Assembly (NCBI GenBank): GCA_902826795.1
Contig: CADEGD010000036.1
Location: 1-42,139, forward strand
DNA length: 42,139 nt
Source: an uncultured Acidobacteriota bacterium
GTDB taxonomy: Bacteria; Acidobacteriota; Blastocatellia; Pyrinomonadales; Pyrinomonadaceae
Reading direction: 5' to 3'
Part shown: positions 16,761 to 25,898 of the stretch, in pieces
Position numbering within the stretch: the stretch's first letter is position 1
How the letters are laid out: every line of letters begins with the position of its first letter
Translations under genes and position numbers: made by a program
The notes under the pieces: generated by a model
Told to the model about the DNA's origin: nothing
What the model saw: only the letters and a program-made list of their open reading frames with translations
The model's database searches: none

Positions 16761-18053
16761 ATGAGCCGAGATTATATCAGAGACTTTTTCGCCGTCGTAT
16801 CTTTCGTATTTGCCGTCGCCGCGACCGTCGTTTGTCAAGCACCGCGATCTTCGCCGCAGTTAACGGCACCGCCGAAACTGCCGGAGATATTGCAGACCGA
16901 GCGGCCTCGCGTTTTTTCATACGATCCGACGAAGCTGCCCGCACCGTACCATAGCGAAAGCGTCCGGCGTAATTCGCGTGTCGTCCCGCAACCGGCGAAC
17001 GCACAGCTTACGGTTCCGAAAGGTTTCAAGGTCAACGTATACGCCGAGGGCGAGTTTAAATATCCGCGATGGATGGCGCTTGCGCCGAACGGCGACGTGT
17101 TCGTTGCCGATTCGCGTGCAAACTCGATCGTCGTTCTTCGCGACAAGAATAAGGACGGCGTTGCCGAAGAACGCTTCACGTGGTCAGACAAGCTCTCGCA
17201 GCCGTTCGGCATGGCGTTTCACAAGGATTGGTTCTACGTCGCGAATACCGATTCGGTCGTTCGGTTTTCGTATAGATCTGGCCAAACGAAAGCCGCTGGC
17301 GAACCGGAGAAACTTGTAGAGCTGACCGCCGGCGGTTACAACCAACATTGGACGCGCAACGTGATCTTCTCGCCGGACGGAAAAAAGATGTTTGTCTCGA
17401 TCGGCTCGGCGTCCAACGTCGATGTCGAAGAAGATCCGCGACGCGCGGCTGTCTCCGTATACGATCCGGACGGCAAGAATCACAAGATCTACGCCGGCGG
17501 ACTCCGCAATCCGATCGGTCTTGCATGGAACCCGAAGACCGGCGAACTGTGGACCGCCGTAAACGAACGCGATGGCCTCGGCGACGATCTAGTGCCTGAT
17601 TATGCTACGTCTGTAAAGGAAGGCGGCTGGTATGGCTGGCCCTATTCGTACCTCGGCAAAAATCGCGATCCGCGGCGGAACGAGGAAACTCCCTTGATCG
17701 ACAAAACCATCGTGCCCGACGTGATCTTCCAGTCTCACGTAGCTGCTCTCGGAATTACTTTCTATCAAGGAAAGATGTTTCCGAAGGAATATCAAGGCGA
17801 TGCCTTCGTGGCATTTCACGGCTCTTGGAACCGGGCCAAGCTTTCAGGTTACACCGTCGTCAGAATCCCGTTCGACGATAAAGGTAAACTTGAAGGGAAT
17901 AGATACGAAAACTTCGTCTCCGGCTGGCTGCCCGACGAAAACTCGAATGAAGTTTGGGGGCGGCCGGTCGGCCTTCTCGTAAATTCGGACGGCTCTCTGC
18001 TGATCGCCGACGATGGCGGACGCAAGATCTGGCGAGTGAGCTACGGTAAGTAG
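16761..18053 (+). CDS. PQQ-dependent sugar dehydrogenase family (sorbosone-dehydrogenase-like) protein
   Basis: 430 residues from ATG 16761, with a signal peptide (FFAVVSFVFAVAATVVCQ). The six-bladed beta-propeller of the glucose/sorbosone dehydrogenase family is seen in LTVPKGFKVNVYAEG, PRWMALAPNGDVFVADS, QPFGMAFHKDWFYVAN, GLRNPIGLAWNPKTGELW and a closing LLIADDGGRKIWRVSY. RNPIGLAWNP and HGSWNR are typical. It is presumably a periplasmic aldose/aldehyde dehydrogenase using PQQ; no pqq synthesis genes are in the window and the substrate is unknown. Confidence 0.88.
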   Translation: MSRDYIRDFFAVVSFVFAVAATVVCQAPRSSPQLTAPPKLPEILQTERPRVFSYDPTKLPAPYHSESVRRNSRVVPQPANAQLTVPKGFKVNVYAEGEFKYPRWMALAPNGDVFVADSRANSIVVLRDKNKDGVAEERFTWSDKLSQPFGMAFHKDWFYVANTDSVVRFSYRSGQTKAAGEPEKLVELTAGGYNQHWTRNVIFSPDGKKMFVSIGSASNVDVEEDPRRAAVSVYDPDGKNHKIYAGGLRNPIGLAWNPKTGELWTAVNERDGLGDDLVPDYATSVKEGGWYGWPYSYLGKNRDPRRNEETPLIDKTIVPDVIFQSHVAALGITFYQGKMFPKEYQGDAFVAFHGSWNRAKLSGYTVVRIPFDDKGKLEGNRYENFVSGWLPDENSNEVWGRPVGLLVNSDGSLLIADDGGRKIWRVSYGK

Positions 18054-18060
18054 AAAAAGA

Positions 18061-18103
18061 AAGGCCGCGGAGGAAGACAGAATACTCCGCGGCCTTCTTT
18101 TTT
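18061..18103. terminator. Bidirectional rho-independent terminator
   Basis: A perfect 12-base stem AAGGCCGCGGAG/CTCCGCGGCCTT with a 12-base loop, followed by CTTTTTT on the plus strand and TTTCTTTTTC on the minus strand, separates the converging sorbosone-dehydrogenase-like and FAS1 genes. Confidence 0.9.
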
Positions 18104-18118
18104 AGCTCAAATCGAAAG

Positions 18119-18796
18119 TTACGACTTGGGCATCAGAACGGTATCTACAACGTGAATAACGCCGTTCGACTGCATCACGTCGGCTATCGTTACGGTCGAC
18201 TTGCCGCCCTTCTCGTCGGTAAGAACAACCTTGCCGCCTTCCATGGCAGCGGTTAGGGTTCCGCCCGCGACGGTTTTGAACGTAGCCTTACCTTTTCCTT
18301 CCTCGATCGCTTTTGCGATAGATGCAGCATCCTGCTTACCCGCAACCACATGATAGGTAAGAATTCCCGCAAGGGCCTTTTTGCTTTCCGGCTTCATCAG
18401 CGTGTCGAGCGTTGCCTTGGGAACCTTGTCAAACGCAGCGTTGGTCGGAGCAAATACCGTAAACGGGCCTGCGCCTTTAAGGGTTTCAACCAAGTCGGCA
18501 GCCTTTACAGCCGCGACCAGCGTCGTGTGATCTTTAGAATTAACTGCGTTGTCGATGATGTCTTTAGTCGCGAGCATCGGAGCTCCGCCGACCATCGGGT
18601 TCGAGCTTGCCGCCGCCGCGTTGCTGTTTGCCGCGGGCATCGAGTTCGCATTCGCGTTCGAAGCCATGCTCGAATTCGAGTTCGTTCTGGCGGCGTTAGT
18701 GTTAGCTGCGTTGTTCGCGGCGGGCGGAGCTCCGCATGCCGAAATAAGCAAAGCCGCGCCGAGTGTGGTGGTCAAAGTAAGTGTAGGTTTTATCAT
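18119..18796 (-). CDS. Fasciclin (FAS1) domain lipoprotein
   Basis: A 225-residue protein. The lipobox LISAC (about residues 17-21) marks a lipid-anchored envelope protein. A low-complexity Asn/Ala/Ser linker (about 22-70) resembles the two small lipoproteins at 7.2-8.1 kb. The C-terminal FAS1 domain (about 78-225) has GPFTVFAPTNAAFDKVP, LAGILTYHVVAGK and NGVIHVVDTVLMP. FAS1 lipoproteins mediate adhesion or matrix binding. GAGGAG precedes the ATG. Confidence 0.9.
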   Translation of the reverse strand: MIKPTLTLTTTLGAALLISACGAPPAANNAANTNAARTNSNSSMASNANANSMPAANSNAAAASSNPMVGGAPMLATKDIIDNAVNSKDHTTLVAAVKAADLVETLKGAGPFTVFAPTNAAFDKVPKATLDTLMKPESKKALAGILTYHVVAGKQDAASIAKAIEEGKGKATFKTVAGGTLTAAMEGGKVVLTDEKGGKSTVTIADVMQSNGVIHVVDTVLMPKS

Positions 18797-19232
18797 AAAG
18801 TCTCCTCAAAAAATTTTGAGCATGCGTCGGCTAAACGTCTTTCCACACAGGCCTCTTTAGAGACCGTGAGCATTCTAACCAATACATGTTCTATACAGGA
18901 TTCGCTATGCGGCAGGGAACAGATTCAGCGGCGAGCTATTGTCCTCTTGCCAAGGGGCGAAGCTTTGCTTCGCCGATAAGCACTTAGAAGTTTCAGCGCG
19001 AGGCTGCGCCTCGACAGCACAGAATCCCACTCAACCCAGAGAATCCAACTCAATCTGCATCAACTCCGAAACGGCTCCGGCTACGCCCACTGGGCATTCA
19101 ACGGGCACCTCCGACACCGCCGAGAATCGGCCAAAATCACGCCAAAAAAATGCTGCGCCAAAACGAAAAATGTCTGCGCCAAACCGAAAAGCGTCTGCGC
19201 CAAAGCCGTGTCTTACGAAAAAATATGAGTAA
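18797..19232. other. Repeat-rich intergenic region
   Basis: 436 bp between the FAS1 lipoprotein and the M91-like gene. It contains two small hairpins (GGCGAAGC-ttt-GCTTCGCC at 18956-18974 and CGAGGC-tgc-GCCTCG at 18999-19013) and a 21-bp tandem repeat (listed separately). A 97-codon ORF across it is made of these repeats and is not believed. Confidence 0.5.
19138..19213. repeat. 21-bp tandem repeat, about 3.5 copies
   Basis: Units beginning TGCGCCAAA at 19154, 19175 and 19196, plus a partial unit starting CACGCCAAA at 19138. Units 1 and 2 differ at three positions. The array lies just downstream of the M91-like gene stop. Confidence 0.7.
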
Positions 19233-20108
19233 CTATTTCCAGAAGCTTCTCATGAACTGGGGATCGATACCGGCAGCTCTTCTAAGCTGCTCAAGGTCAC
19301 GGAAGGGGTTGTAGTCGGGATTTCGGAGCCCGACCATCTCTTTGATCATCGGGTCTTTGTCAATGAAGTATTTGAGAGCGATCACAGCCTCCGGCCTGTC
19401 GGAAAAGAACTTGTACATCTCCCGTTTGGTCCGGCTCGGCCCCCAATAGGAGCTGAACTTGCTTGAGAGCTTCCTCGACGACACGTGGATATTCTCGACC
19501 TGCGTGGCCAGAAATTCTTCGCTGCTGCTGCGAAATTCCTGGTTTATGTCATTGTCGTCAAACGGCTGATGCATCATTTTGTCATACGCGTATCGCTTTG
19601 CGTGGACGAGTTCATGGATCAGCGTGGCTTCGGCGTCCTGACCAAAGGCTGTCGGATTAAAGGGGATTCGGATGCCGCCTCCCTCGAGCTCCGAATACTT
19701 CATAGTCTTGGCAGTCGGCCCGTCCCAGTTTGCAGGAATTATCCAGATCTTCGCGTTTGTAGGGTTCATCCGAATGTGTTTCAAAACCACTTTCCCGACT
19801 CGCGTAGCCGCAATGTTGTTTAACAAGCCTCGGATCTTGTTTTCATAGGCATTGATTTCGCCCGCATACTTCGATTCAAGATCCTCGACTAACTGCCAAT
19901 CCCACGTGGCATAAATCATCCTTTCGTGATGGCCAGCTTGTGAGATCTGCCTAAAGAAGCGGCCGAAGTCCAGTTTTCGAAGCCCCTCCATCGCGGACTT
20001 CTCTGCGTTCGTCTTGTCCCGGTATGCGTCTTCCCAGTGTTTTTCGACCTTTTTCTGCCGGTTTAGAGAATAAACAACGTAGATAGGAAAGCTGCCAAAT
20101 TGAAACAT
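19233..20108 (-). CDS. Putative zinc metallopeptidase (M91-like, HELVH), paralogue 1
   Basis: 291 residues from ATG 20108. The upstream in-frame extension to 20273 runs back into lpxB and is rejected. Residues 165-169 are HELVH, a gluzincin-type zinc motif, preceded by GGGIRIPFNP and followed about 27 residues later by SSSEEFLATQVEN, whose glutamate is the likely third zinc ligand. This resembles peptidase family M91, which includes the NleD effector. The N-terminus (FPIYVVYSLNRQ) and a helix with EGLRKLDFGRFFRQ and WQLVEDLESKY have no known assignment. No signal peptide or membrane segment is seen. A homologue with the same plan lies at 37295-38158. The start is preceded by a leader element shared with that copy. 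Confidence 0.75.
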   Translation of the reverse strand: MFQFGSFPIYVVYSLNRQKKVEKHWEDAYRDKTNAEKSAMEGLRKLDFGRFFRQISQAGHHERMIYATWDWQLVEDLESKYAGEINAYENKIRGLLNNIAATRVGKVVLKHIRMNPTNAKIWIIPANWDGPTAKTMKYSELEGGGIRIPFNPTAFGQDAEATLIHELVHAKRYAYDKMMHQPFDDNDINQEFRSSSEEFLATQVENIHVSSRKLSSKFSSYWGPSRTKREMYKFFSDRPEAVIALKYFIDKDPMIKEMVGLRNPDYNPFRDLEQLRRAAGIDPQFMRSFWK

Positions 20109-20148
20109 CTTAGTGCGACTCCTGCCGGGAAGAATCCCGTAATCGTTA

Positions 20149-20174
20149 GACGAAAAACGCAAAATATTTCGGAC
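20149..20174 (-). promoter_or_regulatory. Shared leader element of the M91-like genes, copy 1
   Basis: On the minus strand GTCCGAAATATTTTGC, then TTTTTCGTC, two bases after the lpxB stop and 40 bases before ATG 20108. The first 16 bases are identical to those at 37229-37244 ahead of the second paralogue, at almost the same distance from its ATG. It is probably a promoter or regulator site. Confidence 0.6.
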
Positions 20175-20175
20175 G

Positions 20176-21303
20176 CTAATTTTGTACCAGCCGCAAGATC
20201 GCCTCGGCGGCACGTTTCGAGGCTCCGCCGTGGCCGAGTTTATCGACGGCGGCGGCAAGTTCCGAACGGACATCGGCGTTGATATCAGGGTCGAGAAGGC
20301 GGAACAGTTCCGCTGAAAGTGTTTTGGGCGTGAAGTCGTCCTGTATCAGTTCATCGGCGACTCGTTTCCCGGCGATCAGGTTTATCAGGCCGAAGTGCTC
20401 GACGTCGATCAGCGGCCGCAGGAGTTTGTAGTTGACCGCCGATGTCTTATAAACGATCGCCATAGGCGTGCCGATTATGCCTGCTTCAAGCGTCGCCGTA
20501 CCGCTCGTGATCGCGGCGGCGTCGGATGCGTTTAGGGCGTCGAACGTCTCGTTTTCAACCCATCGGATCGCGTCCAGAGCGGCGATCTTTCTCGACATCT
20601 TCCCGGCCGGCAGAGCCACCACGAACTGCAGATCGTCTTGCTTTGAGAGCATCATCTCGGCGGTGTCGATCAGGAGCGGCAAAATCTTCGAGATCTCCGC
20701 GCCGCGGCTTCCCGGCAGCAAGGAAACGATCGGCTTCGACGGATCAAGCCCGTGACGATTGCAGAATTCTTCTTTCGACGAATCCGCGTGGACCTCCATC
20801 GCAAGAGGATTCCCGACGTATTCGACATGTTCGACGCCGTTTTTTGCGTACCAATCTTTTTCGAACGGCAGTATCGATATGACCAGATCGACGTACTTCC
20901 TGATCGTGTTGATGCGGTATTTCCGCCACGCCCAGAGCTGCGGCGAGATGTAATAAACCACCGTCAGCCCGCGTTTCTTTAACGCCTTCGCCAGCTTCAT
21001 GTTGAAGTCGGGAAAATCGACCAGTATCGCACGTTTCGCTTCGCGCCGCTCCGCTTCGGCGATCAGCTTTTTGTAAACGCCCCAAAACATCGGCAACGCT
21101 CGGCCGATCTCAAGCAGCCCAACGATCGCCAACCCGTCAGCCCTGACCGTCGCGTCAACGCCAGCCGCCCGCATCTTCTCACCTGCCGAGCCGAAGAATG
21201 AAAGATGGCCCGCCGCGTTCAGCTCGTTGACGAGCTTCGCCGCATGCAGATCGCCGGACGCCTCTCCGGCAACGATCAATACTGGATTTCTCTCTTCCGA
21301 CAT
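20176..21303 (-). CDS. lpxB: Lipid-A-disaccharide synthase
   Basis: A 375-residue GT19 enzyme of similar length to E. coli LpxB (382). It joins UDP-2,3-diacylglucosamine and lipid X to make the lipid A disaccharide at the inner face of the inner membrane. Hallmarks: AGEASGDLHAAKLV near the N-terminus, DFPDFNMKLAKALKKRG, YYISPQLWAWRKYRI, and the nucleotide-binding LLPGSRGAEI. SGTATLEAGIIGTPMAIVYK near the C-terminus matches the donor-site helix. Its presence with lpxD and lptD shows an LPS-bearing outer membrane. Start ATG 21303. Confidence 0.95.
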   Translation of the reverse strand: MSEERNPVLIVAGEASGDLHAAKLVNELNAAGHLSFFGSAGEKMRAAGVDATVRADGLAIVGLLEIGRALPMFWGVYKKLIAEAERREAKRAILVDFPDFNMKLAKALKKRGLTVVYYISPQLWAWRKYRINTIRKYVDLVISILPFEKDWYAKNGVEHVEYVGNPLAMEVHADSSKEEFCNRHGLDPSKPIVSLLPGSRGAEISKILPLLIDTAEMMLSKQDDLQFVVALPAGKMSRKIAALDAIRWVENETFDALNASDAAAITSGTATLEAGIIGTPMAIVYKTSAVNYKLLRPLIDVEHFGLINLIAGKRVADELIQDDFTPKTLSAELFRLLDPDINADVRSELAAAVDKLGHGGASKRAAEAILRLVQN

Positions 21304-21407
21304 CGAAAACCGAACGGCCCGACCATTGAATCTTAAACGACTTCTCTTAAATCCCGAAAAGACAAACCTTTACGCACCTTCGGGCATCAAAGCCTCTGTT
21401 TATTGAG

Positions 21408-21488
21408 GTTCAGAGTTCAAGCTTCAGCTTGTCTGCTTCGCCGGAATTTATTCGTAAACGGAGCAGGCTAAAGCCTGAACTCTAAACT
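21408..21488. repeat. Palindromic repeat of the AGAGTTCA family, copy 2
   Basis: Outer arms AGAGTTCA (21412-) and TGAACTCT form an inverted pair, with AAGCT-tc-AGCTT and AGGCT-aa-AGCCT inner hairpins. It has the layout of the copy at 143-198, in the intergenic gap between lpxB and the beta-propeller gene. Confidence 0.65.
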
Positions 21489-21595
21489 TTGACGGTTGCG
21501 GATGCCTTTGCATACCACTAGAATATTGCTTTTGTGCTTTCCCCAAGATTTCGATCTGTTCGTGTAGCATTTGTACTTATTTTTTGGAGGAGTTT

Positions 21596-24205
21596 GTGAA
21601 CCTTCGCTCTTTTGTAGTATTTACCATTATCCTTTCGCTTATTGCCATCCCGACGGCAAAGGCGCAGACCGATTCGGTTATCGGCCAGGTTACTTCCGCC
21701 GCCACAGACTCTTTTGCGGGCTCGATCAGCGGTGACGGACGTCTCGTCGCTTTTGAGTCCAAAGGCAACATAGCAACCGTAAACCCGCGCAACACTGACG
21801 GCAATACCGAGATATTTCTTTGGGATTATGCCCAGCGTCGTATCTTTCAAATAACCGACACCAAGAGCGTTCAAAACAACACGTTTGGCGACTTCTCGCA
21901 GGCCAACACCCGGATCGAGATTGCGAACAAGCGACCCGTGATAACCCAGAATGGTTTATGGGTCGCCTTCGCCTCAAACGCCACGGCTGCAATAGTTTCG
22001 CCGGCTGACGGCCAAGGCCCGGGCAGCTTCGATGGGAACAGCTACAACACCCAGAATGCCTTGCCGACGAGTGGATGCCCTTCGTCGACTCCGCTTCCGA
22101 CGCCGACCGCAACCCCAACAGCAACTCCGACGCCCACGGGTACGCCCTCTGCGACCCCGACGCCGGTCTCGACGCCGTTCAACAATCCGCTCGTTTGCGA
22201 TGGAAATATGGAGATTTTTCTCTATCAGGTTCCAGCCCTCGCACCGGCGGATCTAACGTCGGGCGACCCCGTGGCGGTCACCGATCTCGCAGCCGGATCG
22301 TTCACCAAGCTGACCAACACTGCGCCAAGCCGTTACCCGCAGCCGGGTTCGTCGCTTCGAGCTCCGTTCATAGCTGACGACAACCACGATGCGAGCATCG
22401 ACGACGACGGGGACACAATCGCGTTTGCATCGACTCGCGATCTTGTAACGGGCGGGAATTCTTTTCCGACGGACGACAACGACGAAATCTTTGTTTGGTC
22501 ATCTGGCACGATAAGCCAGATCACTCGAACGCTTCGCGGCCCGGTCCAGAATCCGATCTATAACAAGAACCCCACGATCTCCGGCGACGGATCGCGCGTG
22601 GCTTTCGCTAGCACGGGCGACGATCCGATCGACGATCCGAGCAACACGGCCAATTTTGACACTGGAAGTAATCCGGCCGACAGCAGAAATGAAGAGATCT
22701 TCTACGCAGATTTAGTCGGCGGCTTGCCCGTCGCTACCAGTAAGCAGATCACGACCACGACTCCGACCACGGCAGGATTGCCCGTGAACTTTTTTGAGTA
22801 CGGCAAGCGCATCAGCCGAAACGGCAACCTGATCGCGTTCGATTCGTTCGCGGATCTGGCTACGCCGGCTGAAAACAACGGCACAAACTACGACTCATTT
22901 GCGACGTACGTGTACGACGTAACTGCAAATACGGCCCGCCGGATCGGAGCACGCAGCACTGCGGATTCAGCGGCTTCGGGCGGCGATGTCGCGCGATACC
23001 CGGGTTTTACGGATTATCCTGCCGGCTGTGCGGGTGCCGCTTGTATCCCGACCACTCTCGTCCTCGAGACGAGGATGAACATCCTCCCGTCAGGAGTAGT
23101 GGCAACAACTGCGGCAGACGGATTAAATAACGACGCATCGCGTCCGGTTCAGTTTTATAAGTATCCGCTGAATGTTGCACCGGCAACGGCGACCTTCGAC
23201 CGAATCACCAAGTTTCCTATTTCTAACACCTTCTTGGCGCAATCGCAGCCATTGACGTCCGATACGTCTGCAAGATTTGCATTCAACCTCGGACTTACCG
23301 AACTCGGCGGCGGCAACAGCGACCTCTTGTCAGAGGTCTATTATCTCTATATCCCGGCCGCCGGAGGTACTTCAACCACCGATCCGGCTTTGACCTTCGT
23401 GACCGGGGCATCGGCCTTGGCGATCACTCCGACCGGAAGCCCGGCCGCGAGTCCTACTCCAACGCCGACTCCTTCGCCGACGCCGACTGGTTCTCCGGTC
23501 ACGCCTGCGTCTGTGTCTGGGATCTCACCGGGAATGCTGGCGAGAATCAATTTCGCAACGCCTCTTTCAGGTGTTACGCCGCGAACTGCGGTAGGAAATC
23601 TCAACGATAGTCCGTGGCTTCCAATCTCTTTGAGCGGAATTACCATGACGATCGGAGGATTTACCGTCGGCCTGCGGTCTGTCGATAATAACTTCATCGA
23701 TTTCGTCGTGCCTCGTGCACTGCCCAATGCGCTTACGGGAACCAATTATCCTGTCGTTATCAATAACAACGGCAACGTCGTAAAAGGATGGGTTACCATC
23801 GTGCCTTCGCGGCCCGACATCTTTTCGACGGTCGTCGGCCCGGGCGGCAGGGCTCAGGCTGTGAACGTGGTGAATCGCGTATTCACGCCCGAACCGTTTA
23901 CCGTAACGACCGTCCAAGTGAGAGGCGGAAAGCGTGTGCCGACCGTTCTCAGATTACGGATAACGGGAGTAGAGGGCACTGACGCCGCGAACTTCAATAT
24001 CCGCATCGGATCCCAGACGATTGTTGGTTCCGCTGTTAAAACGGGAGGCATCCTGATCGAACCCGGTGTCTACTATGTCGACTTCGAGCTTCCATCTGCA
24101 CTAAACGGAGCCGGAGATCAACCGATCATTGTAAACATCGTCGCGGGCTCGACCACCTTCTCATCCAGGCTTGACGATACGGCACCGCGGTTGAGGATCT
24201 TGTAA
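21596..24205 (+). CDS. Secreted WD40-like beta-propeller protein with Pro/Thr linkers and TIGR03437-like C-terminus
   Basis: 869 residues. GTG 21596 is chosen because GGAGG lies five bases before it and the signal peptide follows (NLRSFVVFTIILSLIAIPTAKAQ). The first part (about 25-600) has TolB/PD40-type units, each with ISGDGRLVAFES- or ISRNGNLIAFDS-like strands, interrupted at about 165-200 by a Pro-Thr linker (TPTATPTATPTPTGTP) and a second one near residues 625-640. The C-terminal part (about 645-869) resembles the Solibacter-type TIGR03437 domain (ITMTIGGFTVGLRSVDNNF, IDFVVPRALP). It is probably an exported, surface-exposed protein; its ligand is unknown. A terminator follows. Confidence 0.8.
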   Translation: MNLRSFVVFTIILSLIAIPTAKAQTDSVIGQVTSAATDSFAGSISGDGRLVAFESKGNIATVNPRNTDGNTEIFLWDYAQRRIFQITDTKSVQNNTFGDFSQANTRIEIANKRPVITQNGLWVAFASNATAAIVSPADGQGPGSFDGNSYNTQNALPTSGCPSSTPLPTPTATPTATPTPTGTPSATPTPVSTPFNNPLVCDGNMEIFLYQVPALAPADLTSGDPVAVTDLAAGSFTKLTNTAPSRYPQPGSSLRAPFIADDNHDASIDDDGDTIAFASTRDLVTGGNSFPTDDNDEIFVWSSGTISQITRTLRGPVQNPIYNKNPTISGDGSRVAFASTGDDPIDDPSNTANFDTGSNPADSRNEEIFYADLVGGLPVATSKQITTTTPTTAGLPVNFFEYGKRISRNGNLIAFDSFADLATPAENNGTNYDSFATYVYDVTANTARRIGARSTADSAASGGDVARYPGFTDYPAGCAGAACIPTTLVLETRMNILPSGVVATTAADGLNNDASRPVQFYKYPLNVAPATATFDRITKFPISNTFLAQSQPLTSDTSARFAFNLGLTELGGGNSDLLSEVYYLYIPAAGGTSTTDPALTFVTGASALAITPTGSPAASPTPTPTPSPTPTGSPVTPASVSGISPGMLARINFATPLSGVTPRTAVGNLNDSPWLPISLSGITMTIGGFTVGLRSVDNNFIDFVVPRALPNALTGTNYPVVINNNGNVVKGWVTIVPSRPDIFSTVVGPGGRAQAVNVVNRVFTPEPFTVTTVQVRGGKRVPTVLRLRITGVEGTDAANFNIRIGSQTIVGSAVKTGGILIEPGVYYVDFELPSALNGAGDQPIIVNIVAGSTTFSSRLDDTAPRLRIL

Positions 24206-24228
24206 GGCGATTTCCATGAGATCTTGAG

Positions 24229-24253
24229 GAGAGCGGGCTTCCGGCCTGCTCTC
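24229..24253 (+). terminator. Rho-independent terminator
   Basis: GAGAGCGGGC and GCCTGCTCTC arms (one G-U pair) with a 5-base loop, followed by TTTGTTTAT, 24 bases after the beta-propeller gene stop. It lies 5 bases beyond the 3' end of the converging spermidine-synthase fusion. Confidence 0.75.
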
Positions 24254-24258
24254 TTTGT

Positions 24259-25797
24259 TTATCTCGACCTCGACTGTGCGATCGACATATATCGCTCGAC
24301 CGGAGCGTGGTCATCGGTTAATACCGGCATCGTTTGGGGGATGTCTTGCGTGTATCTCCGGCTTAAGAGTGAATTGTGCAGATCGTTATCAGCGGAAACC
24401 GTTGGAAGGCATTCGGCCTTACAGGCAACCACGATCAGATTCTGAAGCTCGCTGTCGGAACGTTCAGGACGGACCCTGAATAGATAAACGTTCGGGAAAA
24501 TCTTTCTGTACGTGGCAAGCTCGGCCTGAAGAAATTGACTCGCGTCACCGCTGATCGCCGACCCGACATTAAAGATCACGACGCCGTCGTCGACCAGAAT
24601 TCGGTTTATCTGCTCTACCGCCTCAACGGTGGTCAACTGATATGGCACGGAGAAAAGCGAGCCAAAGGCATCCATCAAGACCGCGTCATAACTGACGCTT
24701 TCCGTTCTATTCAAAAACACGCGTCCATCCTCGTGAAAAATGCGGAGCCGAGCGTCGTCCTCCAACCGAAACCGCCACTTGGCGATCGCCGTCAATGCCG
24801 GATCGATCTCCGCAACATCGAGCGTAGCTTCCGGATAGCTTGATAGATACGCTTTCGGGAAACTGTAGCCCGCTCCGCCTATCATCAGCGACCGCCGAAA
24901 CCCCGGCTTGATCACGCCGATAAGGTGATAGAACTTTGTGTACTCGAACACGAGTTCGTCACTGTCAGCAAACATCGCGGACTGCGTGGAGTGCGGATCG
25001 AAGGTCATCGCTTCTATCGGCCTGCCGGTCGTTGGATCGGTCGTGCGAAATACGCGGACGCGGCTGTATTCCGTATCGATATCTTCAAAGCCGATCGAGC
25101 GGTACATCGCGTACGAAGTTAGCTCATTAGCCGCGATCGCAAATGCCAGCACGATCAGGACGCCGGCGTTTTTTCGGTCTGGCTTAAACGGGATAAACAA
25201 GAACGTCACCGCGAATAAAGCAGCCGTGATCAGATACAACGTCCAGTTCGTGCCGAGCCACGGCAACAGGACGAATCCGGCGGCGAAGGTGCCGACGATG
25301 CTTCCTATCGTCGAAAGGGCATATAGGCGCCCGACCGTCCTTCCCGCCTCGCCTAATGATTCCACCCGGAGCTTCACCGCGTAGGGTGCTACAAATCCCA
25401 GAGCGACGCTCGCCGGTGCAAACAGAACCAATGCCGCAACGACTGCCTTTATCTCGAGGCTTGCCGGGAACGCCGCGACGGCTGTGAGGAAAACGTCTTT
25501 CGTCAGCGTCGTCAGCGCGATCAGCCCGGAAGCCAGCAAGATCGCGGATGCGAGAATGCTCTTTGAAGGAATGCGGTCGGCCATGCGTCCGCCGAACCAA
25601 TACCCGAGGCTCAGCGCCGCGAGGATGACGCCGATCAGGCTCGTCCAGATGTAAGTTGACGTTCCGATGAAAGGTGCGAGTACGCGAGAGCCCGTGATCT
25701 CATAGACCATCACAACGGCCCCGCATAGAAAGACTGCAAGGTCGAGAGCGGCAGATTTGGAGCGACTCGTCGCTTCCTCTTGTTCGTTCGAGTTCAT
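24259..25797 (-). CDS. Fused MFS-like membrane domain / spermidine-synthase-type protein
   Basis: A 512-residue protein. The first ~220 residues form about seven transmembrane helices of MFS type (AVFLCGAVVMVYEITGSRVLAPF, TSLIGVILAALSLGYWFGGRMADR, LYALSTIGSIVGTFAAGF). The second part (about 290-490) is a spermidine-synthase Rossmann fold with LMIGGAGYSFPKAYL, LDVAEIDPALTAIAKWRF, EDGRVFLN and VLMDAF. Fused transporter/aminopropyl-transferase proteins of this kind are common in Acidobacteriota; the catalytic specificity and whether it transports anything are unknown. The start codon lies in a repeat element at 25792-25811. Confidence 0.88.
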   Translation of the reverse strand: MNSNEQEEATSRSKSAALDLAVFLCGAVVMVYEITGSRVLAPFIGTSTYIWTSLIGVILAALSLGYWFGGRMADRIPSKSILASAILLASGLIALTTLTKDVFLTAVAAFPASLEIKAVVAALVLFAPASVALGFVAPYAVKLRVESLGEAGRTVGRLYALSTIGSIVGTFAAGFVLLPWLGTNWTLYLITAALFAVTFLFIPFKPDRKNAGVLIVLAFAIAANELTSYAMYRSIGFEDIDTEYSRVRVFRTTDPTTGRPIEAMTFDPHSTQSAMFADSDELVFEYTKFYHLIGVIKPGFRRSLMIGGAGYSFPKAYLSSYPEATLDVAEIDPALTAIAKWRFRLEDDARLRIFHEDGRVFLNRTESVSYDAVLMDAFGSLFSVPYQLTTVEAVEQINRILVDDGVVIFNVGSAISGDASQFLQAELATYRKIFPNVYLFRVRPERSDSELQNLIVVACKAECLPTVSADNDLHNSLLSRRYTQDIPQTMPVLTDDHAPVERYMSIAQSRSR

Positions 25798-25868
25798 CTT
25801 GTTCTGTGGTCAGCACTATTTTAACCACGGAGAAAGAAGAACAGGAAAAACAAGAAAAAGCAGAAGAC
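25792..25868. repeat. Dispersed imperfect palindrome, copy 1
   Basis: Begins with a 20-base block identical to 41010-41029 and continues through AACCACGGAGAAAGAAGAA, the inverted partner of the first half (GTGGTC...AACCAC). The start codon of the spermidine-synthase fusion is inside it. Confidence 0.6.
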
Positions 25869-25898
25869 TTTTCAAAGACCACGTTCTCTCAAGCCACG

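Noticed and set aside
18939..19232. A 97-codon plus-strand frame before the M91-like stop
   Set aside because: Built from palindromes and the 21-bp tandem repeat, with no ribosome site or coding pattern.
20109..20273. N-terminal extension of M91-like paralogue 1
   Set aside because: It would run through the shared leader element and into the lpxB coding sequence, and the second paralogue has no equivalent.
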